Source: Scleroderma bovista (lineage: Eukaryota; Basidiomycota; Agaricomycetes; Boletales; Sclerodermataceae). Taken from it: a DNA stretch of 64,000 bases. Positions 22,703 to 34,256 of the stretch are shown here, piece after piece. Each line of letters opens with the position of its first letter. Position 1 is the stretch's first letter. Location: the NCBI GenBank assembly GCA_037178675.1, contig JAYMGJ010000473.1, positions 214,529 through 278,528 on the forward strand, written 5' to 3'. A program made the translations under genes and the position numbers. The notes beneath the pieces are model-generated. The model was given only the letters and a program-made list of their open reading frames with translations, made no database searches and was not told the DNA's origin.

Positions 22703-23317
22703 AAGACTTCTGGAAGTCTTATCCCTCTCCCTACCCCTAGTGGCCTGTGGCTTGACGTCACTATGGACTTTACCGAGATGCTGGAATCCCTCGGTTATAA
22801 TTATATATTAGTGGTTGTCGATCAGTTCTCCAAGGAGGTTGTGTTTGTACCTTGTATGAAGGAGGAAACCGCATTGTCGACCGAGGAGTTGTTTAGAGAC
22901 CACATCTGGTGTCAACATGGACTCCTGACGTCGGTGGTGTCTGACCGTGGATCGGTCTTTGCAAGCAACTTCCTGGGGGAGTTGTATAGACTTTTAGGCA
23001 TTAAAAGGAAAATGTCTATGGCATTTCATCCTCAAACCGATGGACAAATGGAATGGTTGAACCGTGAGATTAATCAGTATCTTCGAACCTACGTAAATGA
23101 TCGTCAGAACGAATGGGCTAAGTGGATCAAAATTGCCCAATTTGTCTGGAATAACACAGTCTCGGAAGTTACTACTGATTCACCACCCTGGACTATGTTA
23201 TAGGCCAACAAGTTTGGCTTTCTACGGACAACCTTCGCATGCTAAATCGCACTTCTAAGAAGCTTACTGAGAAATGGATTGGTCCCTATGAGGTCACTCG
23301 CATAACCCTGAATGCGG
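22703..23317 (+). pseudogene. gypsy 1 integrase core, continuation after FB-A
   Basis: This resumes the gypsy 1 Pol with GSLIPLPTP-like sequence in a shifted frame, then open from 22763: VTMDFTEMLES, VVSDRGSVFAS and HPQTDGQMEWLNREI, which hold the integrase D, D and E positions (the Q-M-E-W variant replaces QTER). After TTDSP a deletion of about 55 codons relative to gypsy 2 joins DYVIGQQVWLS in another frame, ending with EKWIGPYEVTRITLNAV where LTR copy C begins. No chromodomain remains. Confidence 0.9.
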
Positions 23318-25254
23318 TGTGAGTCAAAGTGAGGGTTTAGGTCGAAACAACAACCAAAACACAACACCAATAGACAAAGAAAGAGTGGTGGTTTTCCTAC
23401 GTGGAATCCAGACAGGAGTTGGTTGGGAAGGGGGTGCTACACAGAGAGAATAGTGCAGCAAGGGGACAGGGATGCCTCAGACGTCCAGAGGCAAGGAAGA
23501 TTGACTAGAATGAAGCCTAGACTCTGCTTGAGCCTAGTAAGAAGGATAGATCTTGAATAACTTGAATAAACTTGAAGATATTGAGCCTTTAGACCTTCAC
23601 TGAAGCCTACAAGGACTCAAGGACTGGAGGGATACTGATTGGGAGAGTCTGAGAGAGGGATAATTTCGTGCTATTTGGGCTCTTTTTCACTGGGCTGAGC
23701 CCAGGGGTTTAAATACATGGGGGGGGCACAGCATTAAAGTACAAAAAGAGAAGGGAGTAAGCAGAATTTGTCAAGGATTGGTAAGGGATTGGTAAGAGCT
23801 TTGTAAGGGGTTTGTAAGCGATCAGTAAGCAAGGCATAAGCAGAAATGAGTAAGCATAGGGAGCATGAATAAGCTGCTGAGTAAAGGAATGAGTAAGCTG
23901 CATGACAAGATTGATTGGTAAGGGAGTGAGTCATCAGCTGAGTAATATACCAAAAATGCGAAAGGGATAGAGTAATACTGATGACAAGAGAGCATCAGTA
24001 AGCAAGGGATGAGTCACTGCACAGCAGAAGGGAGTCATTGATGCACAGCCTAAGAAGTTTGATGGGAGGCTGTGTACCATCAGGAAGCTTGATGGGACAA
24101 CAATGGGGAAGATCTGGGATTAATAGGGGGATTGATCCGAGACAGAACAGCCACAAGAAGGGTACCAGGGGTCAAGAGGTCTTTGGGGGGTCAGCATACA
24201 CTAAGGTGTAATGCATGTGTTCTAGCGCTGCTGTAGCGCAACCATGGGCTCCCTTGACGAGCTCTCTTCTGGGAAAGAACAAGAGAGGGTTCTTCTTCCT
24301 AATAGCACTCTAAAGTGGGGGTATAACTGTCATGGTGCTGGGGGACGTCGTCTGAAAGCAGGGAAGCGGATAGAGTATTGAATTCGACGCATCCAGGAAA
24401 GCAAGATGAATGACAAAGGAAGATGGACATGGCAAGTATCTGGGAGGAAGGGACCATAGGCTGAGGGCTCATGGGACACAGAGCCGACCAGAGAAGACTT
24501 CTCAAGCTTGACAATAGACCTAAGATGACCAAAGTACGTCCTTGACACAGGACTGATGAGGAGAACGTGCTGACCGAGAATGAGGGGGACTGAGGGAGCA
24601 GGCTGGGAAGATATGTGCCAGGCAGTACACGGGAACTCAGGGAGAGGCTGTCCTAAGAGTAGGACATAGTGGAGATCTGCAGCAATAGCGGAGAAATGAT
24701 CCAGAGAAAATACGGACTCCATAGTGAGTGATGAGACAAGTGTCTGGATTGCGGGGGGAATATCTCCATGGGAAATGAACGGATTTGCGTCGGAACTTGA
24801 CAGGCAGATAGACCATGCTCTAGGCTCTCTGACAGTATAGTCACGTGCCTGATAGCTTCAGAAACGGTGGAGCTATTCAAAATATCGGAATGCAGGCACT
24901 GGGCGCCTAAAAATGACATTTGGGTGCTAAAATTGTTTCTTCTCTTCTTTCCTTCGTTTCTCCTTCAATTCTTCAGCTTCTTTGCTCGTTCTGGTATGGG
25001 AGTTGGACTGCGATAGTGTGCATTCCTTTCTCATACCATAATGGACATTATTCCTTCAGTTTCTTCTGCTTCTTGGCGGTTCTTGTGTGAGTGATGACTG
25101 TCAGTGTTGGCAATCACCTCTTGCATCAGGATAGTCTTCTTGTGCGATAGATGGCTACGATGAGGGTCCATCGTGCTTATCCTTCGCATAAGGATCATTC
25201 GATATAGACATTATCCTCCATGTTCACTGTACCAAACCTGTTTGGTGCATGACA
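23318..25254 (-). repeat. 2.1 kb LTR family, copy C (1937 bp)
   Basis: It has the same TGTGAGTC...GACA termini as copies A and B, with an internal deletion in the first 150 bases. The left flank is GCGG and the right flank CTGC, so there is no target duplication. It interrupts the gypsy 1 integrase at the LNAV codons, but gypsy 1 does not resume on the right, implying recombination or deletion. Its right two thirds is close to copy D. Confidence 0.8.
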
Positions 25255-25551
25255 CTGCATTGACACCTGGGTCTATAGACCCCATAGGCTTGGTTCAGGA
25301 CGTTCCCGGGTGGCTGTGTGACGTGTGCGTGTCCCAGGTGAGTCATTTCACGTTCTAGCCTTTTTGCTGACTTGATCTTCGTTTATTCGCTCGATCTTGA
25401 GCCTTCTGTGTTGTGGTTAATGCCTGGTGTGTCCGTACGGACAGTCTGCGTGTCAGATGGGTGGCCAGGGCGATGCTGGTAAGTTTTTGTCTTGTATTCT
25501 TCGGCTGTAGCGCATGTGCTGACTTTCTCCAGCTAGCAGCGCTGCCCCTAC
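25255..25551. other. unassigned sequence right of LTR copy C
   Basis: CpG-rich, unlike most neighbours. Two stretches look like short introns (GTGAGTCATT... and GTAAGTTTTT...TGTAG around 25336 and 25475), so it could hold small exons of a plus-strand gene, but no protein is recognisable. Confidence 0.3.
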
Positions 25552-25986
25552 TCATTTTGAGTTGGCGTTGCCACTGCTCATTGTGCCGTCACCATCACTG
25601 TCACCTCCATATTGGTTTCCATTGCCCTTGACAGCCCTTTTGACCTCAACGCTTGGCGCAATCACCTTTCCTCCACTCTCAACTTGTCCGAAGACAATCC
25701 GTTGACTTGTGGTCTCAATTGCTGTAGGGGGGAAGTCCCTTGAAGGTGCGAAAATAGGTGTTCGCCCAAGGAGACTTGGTCTGGCTGGACTAGGGGAGCT
25801 AAGAGATATAGAGCGCAGGAGCACACTCAAGGTGCCTGGGAGTCGAGAGAGCAGAGAGGGGGTGAGAAGTGCAGCCAAATGCGCAGGGTATGCGCAACTA
25901 GAGAGTCTGTGGGTTGCCTGGAACGTGTAGACACGCGCAAGGAATCGCAGAAGTAGCAGAAACTGCAGGGTATCACCAGAGCACAA
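25552..25986 (-). CDS. hypothetical protein or gag-like N-terminus
   Basis: An open frame of 144 residues, Ser/Pro/Leu-rich, with RTPIFAPSRDFPP, ETTSQRIVFGQVESGGK and a Gly/Asp-rich tail. Composition and position, downstream of an LTR-like stretch on the same strand, would suit the beginning of a retroelement gag. I do not recognise the family. It could equally be non-coding. The start codon is not supported by anything else. Confidence 0.3.
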   Translation of the reverse strand: MCSGDTLQFLLLLRFLARVYTFQATHRLSSCAYPAHLAALLTPSLLSRLPGTLSVLLRSISLSSPSPARPSLLGRTPIFAPSRDFPPTAIETTSQRIVFGQVESGGKVIAPSVEVKRAVKGNGNQYGGDSDGDGTMSSGNANSK

Positions 25987-26515
25987 GAGCAGGGGTCGTC
26001 AGAGATTGTCAGAACACAGGAAAAGAATGGCAAGACACAGGGGAAACCTCAGGTCACAGGAAACACAGCAGGACACACACTAAGACTCAGATGGGGGCAG
26101 AAAAAGCTTGTTATTTTTGTGTGGACGAGGCCTATATAGTGAAATGAGTGCAGGTACGTGGTGGGAAGGCTAAATAAGGGAAAGTGCGCAAGAAGCGCAC
26201 AGAAGCGATGATCCTAGCTAAATGGGGAGCGGTAGTGTGGACCCTGGCACTGCTAGAACGTAAAACGAGAGAGAGAGATGCAGAAACAAATAGGGAGTGA
26301 ATAACGGACTGATAGTGATGGCATCCTTCTAAATAAGGAAAAGCACACATGCCCTGAGGCACCAGGAGCAGGAACAAGCCCAGGAAAGGTGACACACAGG
26401 AGAGGGAAGGAGTGGAACGGAGACACAAGGTGGAACATGCCAGATACTGTCCCTGATGACGTCAGACCAGCCTGGGGGACCACTGGAGGGGGCAGGACCC
26501 TGACACGCAGCACTG
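25987..26515 (-). repeat. possible LTR-like sequence
   Basis: On the minus strand this begins TGTCAGGGTCCTGCC near 26502 and has a TATATAGG box near 26135, followed by a CT-rich stretch. This is an LTR-like layout in front of the 25552-25986 frame. No second copy is present in the window, so this is tentative. Confidence 0.3.
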
Positions 26516-27110
26516 TGGGCTGGAGAGCATGCTAACAGGTGCAGGAGTGCACGTGGAGTGCACGCGTGGCTGTGCTGAGACATGCAAGCAAGTGGAGACA
26601 ACTCAATGCTGCTCTGAGTGACTGAAGTGCGCGCTGGAAGAGATATAGAGAGAGTGCTGATGTGGGACCTTCACAGGGGGCTACAGAGCGCACAAGGCTG
26701 TGCATTGGAGAGCTAGTGGGCGCGAGCTGTGCGGGTGGCTGTGCTGAGTAGTGTGGATGAAGGCCTGGTGCACACTGAGCACACAGACACTGCTGCAGGT
26801 GACTGAAGGAGCTCAAGACATGGATGGAAGGCCATAGCTCTGTGGAACTGATGTATGCGCACCTAACAGGGAGTCCTGCATGCGCTAGAGTGCCTCCAGT
26901 GTGCATGGGTACCTGCACTCCATAGCTCCTGGCCAAACAAGCTCTAATGCGCAGATATGCACCTAGAGACGTGCACGTCTCTACATCGCCATATATGACG
27001 ATGATGGAGACAGCAATGGAGAACCCGTCACATGTCTCAGGCAGATGTATACCCATGACTCCCATGATGAGGACGTCGTGTACTGCTCATCCATGACTGC
27101 ATGAGACGGA
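26516..27110. other. unassigned sequence, no gene accepted
   Basis: Rich in TGCG and GTGCAC motifs, with many minus-strand Ala/His-rich frames that look like composition effects. Around 26975-27105 a plus-strand frame reads YDDDGDSNGEPV and may be an exon related to the frame at 27111, but this is weak. Confidence 0.3.
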
Positions 27111-27395
27111 ATGGACGTCTGCATTGAGCGGTTTGAGGTCAACAGTGACGATGAGTCGGACCGCGAGGGGGCACAGAGTGCAGCCCCTGTACCTGCACCT
27201 GCGAATGTTGAACCCCACGAAAATGGCTACCATGGGGATAATATCAACGACCTACTGGAGGTCCCAGCCCCTGGACAGGGACACGAGCATGTAGATGCTC
27301 CAGTGAATGTAGCTGCCGACGAGGGAATTGGCAACTGGGGAGTAATAAACACGATGGAAAACATCGCAATGCCGGCCACTAACGCAAACCCTTGA
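27111..27395 (+). CDS. hypothetical acidic protein fragment
   Basis: A 94-residue acidic frame (VNSDDESDREGAQ, then a Pro/Ala stretch, then DNINDLLEVPAPGQGH). No domain is recognisable. CpG is retained. It may be a terminal exon, since acidic sequence also precedes it in another frame. It lies 41 bases left of LTR copy D. Confidence 0.3.
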   Translation: MDVCIERFEVNSDDESDREGAQSAAPVPAPANVEPHENGYHGDNINDLLEVPAPGQGHEHVDAPVNVAADEGIGNWGVINTMENIAMPATNANP

Positions 27396-27436
27396 TGGGA
27401 ATTGGACGAACGATTCGGGTTCACCCATCATGGCGA

Positions 27437-28918
27437 TGTGAGTCAAAGTGTGGATTTGGGTCAGAACAACAACCCAAACACAACACCAACAAAGGACTAC
27501 GAAATTGTGCGAGTGGTGGTTTACCTCCGCGGTGTCCAGAGAGGATATGCTGAGGAGGAGGGAAGGGGATCTACACCAACAGGGTGATGCAGACAATGAT
27601 GCAGGATACTCCTGGGGTACAGGAGCAATAGAAGACGAAGGGGATAGGTGTCTGGACCCTTCCTAAAGCCTAGGAAGTGTCAAAGCGGGGATTGAGTTGA
27701 CTGGGACTGAAGTAGTGATACTACACCTAGAGATTGGTGCAGCAAGGGGACAAGGGGGCTCCTGACGTCCAGAAGCAATAGGGGATGAAGGATTGACAGG
27801 CTAGACTCCGTTTGAGCCTAGGGAAAGACTTGGACTTGAATAGATTGGATAAAACTTGAATATCAGAGCCTTTAGACCTTCACTGAAGCCTACAAGACTC
27901 AAAGAACTGAGGGGATACTGATTGAGAGGGACTGAGAGAGGGATAATTTCGTGCTATTGGGCGCTCTGATCACTGGGCTGAGCCCAGGGGTTTAAATACA
28001 TGGGGGGGCACAGCATTAAAGTACAAAAAGAGAAGGGAGTAAGCAGAATTTGTCAAGGATTGGTAAGGGATTGGTAAGAGCTTTGTAAGGGGTTTGTAAG
28101 CGATCAGTAAGCAAGGCATAAGCAGAAATGAGTAAGCATAGGGAGCATGAATAAGCTGCATGACAAGATTGATTGGTAAGGGAGTGAGTCATCAGCTGAG
28201 TAATATACCAAAAATGCGAAAGGGATAGAGTAATACTGATGACAAGAGAGCATCAGTAAGCAAGGGATGAGTCACTGCACAGCAGAAGGGAGTCATTGAT
28301 GCACAGCCTAAGAAGTTTGATGGGAGGCTGTGTACCATCAGGAAGCTTGATGGGACAACAATGGGGAAGATCTGGGATTAATAGGGGGATTGATCCGAGA
28401 CAGAACAGCCACAAGAAGGGTACCAGGGGTCAAGAGGTCTTTGGGGGGTCAGCATACACTAAGGTGTAATGCATGTGTTCTAGCGCTGCTGTAGCGCAAC
28501 CATGGGCTCCCTTGACGAGCTCTCTTCTGGGAAAGAACAAGAGAGGGTTCTTCTTCCTAATAGCACTCTAAAGTGGGGGTATAACTGTCATGGTGCTGGG
28601 GGACGTCGTCTGAAAGCAGGGAAGCGGATAGAGTATTGAATTCGACGCATCCAGGAAAGCAAGATGAATGACAAAGGAAGATGGACATGGCAAGTATCTG
28701 GGAGGAAGGGACCATAGGCTGAGGGCTCATGGGACACAGAGCCGACCAGAGAAGACTTCTCAAGCTTGACAATAGACCTAAGACGACCAAAGTACGTCCT
28801 TGACGCAGGACTGACAAGGAGAATGCGCTGACTGAGAACGAGGGGGACTGAGGGAGCAGGCTGGGAAGATATGTGCCAGGCAGTGCATGGGAACTCAGGG
28901 AGAGGCTATCCTAAGAGC
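27437..28918 (-). repeat. 2.1 kb LTR family, copy D, left part
   Basis: This begins TGTGAGTCAAAG and is cut at 28918 by the copia D insertion. The remainder is at 40836-41428, after the 5-bp duplication AGAGC. Left flank GCGA, right flank CCGG. Confidence 0.9.
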
Positions 28919-29162
28919 TTTTGTGAGGTGAACTGGCAAAACTCGACACTAGACAAGAGTCACAAAAGACTACATAGGTCAGTATTATAGTAAATGAATG
29001 TGTAGTGTAGCCTTACCTCAGTACTTCTGTGCAAACAGAGACTGAGGTACGAAACGAAAGAAAACATCCTATAAAGAATGACCATGATTATGTAAGGAAT
29101 GCTCGGCGTGTCCATACTAAGAATAAGGAAAAATGGTACTGTAGGGACCAGGAATTTCAACA
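28919..29162 (-). repeat. copia D 3' LTR, 244 bp
   Basis: The minus strand reads TGTTGAAATTCC... and ends CTCACAAAA. It differs from 40587-40830 at three CpG-type positions. Confidence 0.93.
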
Positions 29163-29186
29163 CACCCACTCGATGAGATAGTCCTT

Positions 29187-30230
29187 TTAAATAACCAAAC
29201 CCATACCTTCTATAAAACGAATGTGTTTCTCTCGACTGAGAGGTTTCGTGAGTATGTCGGCGACCTGTTCTGCAGTTGGTAGGTACTCCAAGATGATCTC
29301 TCCTTCGTCTACTTTCTCCCTGATGTAATGATGACGGATCACGATGTGCTTCGTCCGATCATGGAAAGTAGCATTCTTCGCAAGAGACATCACTGACTGA
29401 TTGTCAATTAATAGCTTGACGGGCGTGCATGAGAGTGATGGCTCGATCTCCGAAAATAATAATTTTAGCCAGGTGGCTTCCTTCGTGGCGGTGGCAGCAG
29501 CCATATACTCAGCTTCCGTGCTCGAGAGAGCAACGGACGGCTGCTTCTTCGATGACCAGCTGATAGCTGCTCCGGCTGTAACAAAGGTGTAGCCAGAAAT
29601 TGAGTGGCGGTCATTAACGTCGCCAGCCCAGTCCGCGTCGACGTAGCCCAGTAGGGACATCTCCAACGTCTTCCTGTAAATGAGACGGGTGTCCGTCGTG
29701 CCATGTAGGTAGCGGTAAACTCGTTTTAAAGCTGCAAAATGCGCCTGTCTGGGGCAAGCTGCATGTTTGCTCAATGCACCCACTGCATATGCCAGGTCTG
29801 GATGTGTCGCCAGCATGGCGTACATGAGTCCACCGAGCACGCTTTGATATGTCTTAGTGTCGACTTCGGGGACATCAATTTTGACGAGCTTTGCGTTGGT
29901 CTCAAGTGGGGTGGAGACGGATTGTCCATCCTTTAAGCTGAAACAATCTAAGATTGTCTTGATGTAGCGGTGTTGGGACAAGGTAATGGTTCCTTGTTGG
30001 CGGTCATGGACGACCTCCATGCCAAGGATCCACCGTGCTTCGCCTAAGTCCATTATTTCGAAGTGGTCCGACAGCTGTGACTTGAGGCGTTTGATGGCGT
30101 CGAGGTTCTTTGAGAAAATCAACTTGTCGTTGACGTAGACAGCAACAATCAATAGGTCACCATCCTCATCCTTGTAAAAAAGACTGTGGTCAGCCTCACT
30201 GCGTGTGAATCCAAGGGACTCAAACGTTTT
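29187..30230 (-). pseudogene. copia D RT palm end and RNase H
   Basis: This carries the C-terminal half of the copia RT and RNase H. The catalytic YVDD box is YVND here (VAVYVNDKLIF), so the RT would be inactive. Downstream are LGMEVVHDR, YVDADWAGDVNDR, SSTEAEYMA and the terminal DILTKPLSREKH motif typical of copia RNase H. An in-frame stop after WYDTL (near 30231) separates it from the RT fingers. The stop at 29187 is the natural end, 24 bases from the 3' LTR. Confidence 0.92.
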
Positions 30231-31004
30231 TCATAGTGTGTCGTACCATGCCTTCGAGGCTTGCTTAAGGCCATAAAGAGCACGCTGTAAGCGCCAAACG
30301 ATGTTTGGATCGTCGCGGAAACCCAGTGGAGGACGGAGATAAATCTCCTCCTCCAATTTGCCATTCAGAAAAGCAGCTTTGACGTCTACTTGATGTACTT
30401 CGAGATCATGCTGTGCGGCGAGTGCAAGTAGGGAACGAATGGTAGTGAACTTTGTGACGGGCGCGAATGTATCCATATAATCGAGTCCTTCTATTTGCGT
30501 GTACCCTTTCACGACGAGGCGAGCCTTGTACTTGTTGATTTCACCGTCTGGCCCGCGCTGGATTTTAAAGACCCATTTTGAGTTGATTATCTTGCGATCG
30601 GGCGGCATCTCGACTTCCTGGTACAGGCCGATCTCCTTGAACGTATTTAGTTCGATTGCCATTGCTTCCAGCCATAGATCGGTGTCTGGACGACCGATGG
30701 CGTCGCTGTAGGTGAGTGGTTCGCTCTCTAGAGGCGTTGCGGTGGCAGCGCAGCGAGCACTTTGCGTGAGTGTGTCACGACATGACTCGTCACAGTCCAC
30801 CATATCAGTGCGTGCGTCCGTCTCTCCTCTGTCGTCAACACCCTCAATGCGAGCTGGTAAGTCGTCCATCCCTTCATCGTTAAGTTGAATTTCCTCTTCC
30901 AGGGTAGTCCTCTCATAGGCGTTGACGAAGAAACGCGAGTCGTCGTTGTGGATCGGCGCTCTGCGAGCGCGGGAAGAGCGCCTCACAGCTGGAGTGGGGA
31001 ATAG
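30231..31004 (-). pseudogene. copia D RT fingers/palm, duplicate copy 1
   Basis: This reads SKWVFKIQRGPDGEINKYKARLVVKGYTQ, DTFAPVTKFTTIRSLLA, QVDVKAAFLNG and ALYGLKQASKAWYDTL, the copia RT motifs, after a PAVRRSSRARRAPI linker. It is joined at 31004 to an out-of-phase second copy. Confidence 0.9.
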
Positions 31005-31728
31005 CACGCTGTAAGCGCCAAACGATGTTTGGATCGTCGCGGAAACCCAGTGGAGGACGGAGATAAATCTCCTCCTCCAATTTGCCATTCAGAAAAGCAG
31101 CTTTGACGTCTACTTGATGTACTTCGAGATCATGCTGTGCGGCGAGTGCAAGTAGGGAACGAATGGTAGTGAACTTTGTGACGGGCGCGAATGTATCCAT
31201 ATAATCGAGTCCTTCTATTTGTGTGTACCCTTTCACGACGAGGCGAGCCTTGTACTTGTTGATTTCACCGTCTGGCCCGCGCTTGATTTTAAAGACCCAT
31301 TTTGAGTTGATTATCTTGCGATCGGGCGGCATCTCGACTTCCTGGTACAGGCCGATCTCCTTGAACATATTTAGTTCGATTGCCATTGCTTCCAGCCATA
31401 GATCGGTGTCTGGACGACCGATGGCGTCACTGTAGGTGAGTGGTTCGCTCTCTAGAGGCGTTGCGGTGGCAGCACAGCGAGCACTTTGCGTGAGTGTGTC
31501 ACGACGTGACTCGTCACAGTCCACCATATCAGTGCGTGTGTCCGTCTCTCCTCTGTCGTCAACACCCTCAATGCGAGCTGGTAAGTCGTCCATCCCTTCA
31601 TCGTTAAGTTGAATTTCCTCTTCCAGGGTAGTCCTCTCATAGGCGTTGACGAAGAAACGCGAGTCGTCGTCGTGGATCGGCGCTCTGCGAGTGCGGGAAG
31701 AGCGCCTCACAGCTGGAGTGGGGAATGG
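30281..31728. repeat. 724 bp tandem duplication inside the copia D RT
   Basis: The stretch 30281-31004 is repeated at 31005-31728 with only a few differences. The junction has 9 bases of microhomology (AGCACGCTG). As 724 is not a multiple of three, the duplication breaks the reading frame. Confidence 0.93.
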
Positions 31729-32094
31729 GACTGGATACGGCGACGGTGGAGCGGGCGGATGGCTCGAACGTCCGTCAAAGGTACGTTCTCGCCGTTTGGC
31801 GTGCTGTTGACCCTTACTAACCTGCCGTTCGACAGGAACTTCGATCCTTGCAATTTGGCGGCTCAAAATGCCATCTGGAGACGATCCAGTGCGATCGGAT
31901 GAATCAGGTGCGTGTATCAACGCATTCTCAATGTCATTGACCCCTTCTGAAGGTATCCCGTCGACGGATTCGCCATCCGAGTCCTCGTTGGCGCTGGCTG
32001 TCTCCCCATCCCCAACAGGTGAGCATGAGGTCGTTTGTATGGCCTCAGGAGTCGTTCCGACCGCTGACCGTTTCGTTCCTTCAATGTTTAGGCC
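31005..32094 (-). pseudogene. copia D integrase-RT linker and RT fingers, duplicate copy 2
   Basis: This starts at the FB-B boundary with NIEGTKRSAVGTT and passes through a Ser/Asp-rich linker and PAVRRSSRTRRAPIHDDDS. It then has the same RT motifs as copy 1 down to IVWRLQRA, where the tandem junction shifts the frame. The linker is variable in copia elements. Confidence 0.9.
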
Positions 32095-32435
32095 ACATAA
32101 TGTACCTACTTTGTCCCGTCTTACACGGCCACCCGAAGGTGAAAATCGGCCGAGTGTCACGGGCCAGCGGACAGTAGCCCAAGGATGGACTGTCACCGTG
32201 TAACACGGGTTGGGCCCAAGTTGGATATTATCACCTTGTGATATGGGTGGGCTATGGTGCTGTTTCAGGGGAGTGGATAAAGGTGTAATCACCATGTCAT
32301 AGGTGCGGGCTGAGATTTGCTGTAATGGAAGGTAATGGGTGGGCTAGGAAACATTAGTACCAATGAATATAGTAGGGCTGAGCCACTGGGCAATAAGGTG
32401 GAACTACAAATAGGACTGCAGGTTCACTGCCAGGG

Positions 32436-32640
32436 TTTGACTACCGCGGATTGACTACTGCGGATTGACTACCGCGGGTTAACTAACTCGGGTTGACTAC
32501 CATGGGTTAACTACCATGGGTTGACTAACTCGGGTTGACTACCATGGGTTAACTACTGTGGGTTAACTACCGCGGGGTAACTACCACGGGTTGACTACCA
32601 TGGGTTGACTACCTCGGGTTGACTAATGTGGGTTGATGCA
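32436..32640. repeat. FB-B 14-bp minisatellite, left
   Basis: About 14 tandem units of the type TTGACTACCGCGGG or TTAACTACCATGGG. Mirrored at 35450-35725. Variants interchange CCGCGG, CTGCGG and CCATGG. Confidence 0.9.
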
Positions 32641-32679
32641 GGCAAGTTACTTCAACCTAGAGCTGCAGTGGACATGCCC

Positions 32680-33480
32680 CTAACAAATAAGGCCATACAA
32701 ACAATGTCCTGGGCATATACAACTGTGTAAATATGATTTATACAAATGAAAAACAAGTTCTAGCAGCAGGATAGATTATATGGACAAATATGGCCGTGGG
32801 AAAATTACCGCGGCCTAGCACAGCCGCGGTACACATGTCCTTAACAAATAGGGCCATACAAAACAGTTCCAGGCTATGTACAACTGAGTAAATATGATTT
32901 TCACAGTTAATACATGATCCAGTAGTAGGAAGGATTGTATGGACAAATGAGGCCGCAGGAAAATTACCGCGGCCTAACACAGCAGCAGTACACATGTCCC
33001 TTACAAATAAGACATTTCCTGGGCATGTACAACTGAGTAAATATGATTTGCATATTTAATGCACTGAGATCCCAGTCCTAGCTGCAGGAGGATTGTATGG
33101 ACAAATAAGGCTGCAGGAAAATTACCGCGGTGTAGCACAGCTGCAGTGTACATGTACCTAACAAATAAGGCCATACACACCATGTCCTGGACATGTACAA
33201 CTGAGTAAATATGATTTGCGCAGTTAATGCACTGAGATCCCAGTCCTAGCTGCAGGAGGGATTGTATGGACACATAAGGCCATGGGAAAATTACCGCGGC
33301 CTAGCACAGCCGCAGTGCACATGCCCCTAATGACTTAGGCCATACAACACATTGCATGGGCAGGTACAACTGTGTAAATTATGATTTGTGCAGTTAATGC
33401 AACAAGTTCTAGCCACAGGAAGGATTGTATGGACAAATATGGCCGCGGGTATAATCCCACAGGTCACCACAGCTGCAGTA
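32680..33480. repeat. FB-B 160-170 bp tandem repeats, left
   Basis: Five units are recognisable from GATTGTATGGACAAAT near 32769, 32934, 33092, 33253 and 33424, each with AAAATTACCGCGGCCTAGCACAG and GTACAACTGAGTAAATATGATTT. Mirrored at about 34740-35430. Confidence 0.88.
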
Positions 33481-33968
33481 AACATGTACCAAACAAATAG
33501 GGCCATGTGCCAACCATGTCATACCCACACAGTGTCATGGAAATTGCAGATCAGACCACTGAGGATCGACTTTCTGCATTGTGTCATTTTATTCCCCACA
33601 TGGTTTATCAGTCTCGAATGTGTTTAACATGGATACTTGCAGCTCAAAAATATCTAAATAGGTACTACTATACTAGACCCGAAGACCAATGATATCCACT
33701 AAGGAGGCAACCACTCCAGATATGGCCAAGAGAGGAAACCGCATATGTCTCACAATCGGGGTTGCATCAGTAGTCTGGCTGTGTATACATTTGCTGACTA
33801 CCTAGGGGGGTGTGGATTACTACTGCTTGCTCACTACAGTATACATAAGGCAATAGCACAAGGGGATTGAGCAGGGGAAGTCAAATAACATACCAGATGG
33901 CGTGGGAAAAGGCTCAAAATTGTGGAGACTTTCAAAACATATCAAAAACATGCAATAGTACACAACAC

Positions 33969-34256
33969 CTCATACCCCCATCTGTATAGATGGTGCTATT
34001 GAGTTTCTTGCATCTGAAATAGCAATTCAGACATATATTACACCTCCATTAGCCTGACACAAGACACAGACTGGAGCATGTGGATGTATGGCATGTACAT
34101 TGCAGCATTGACATGTTAGCATTGATCAGGGGTTTCATTGTGCACAATGTCGCATCTGAGAGGTTTGATAGCTGTGAAGAATGACAAATAGCATACAATC
34201 AGCATTCAGGGACAGTGAAGACTCCATTGCATCATTCATAGAACACTCAATATTTT
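33969..34256. other. FB-B loop
   Basis: Single-copy, AT-rich and non-coding spacer of 288 bp between the arms. I see no motif. Confidence 0.7.
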
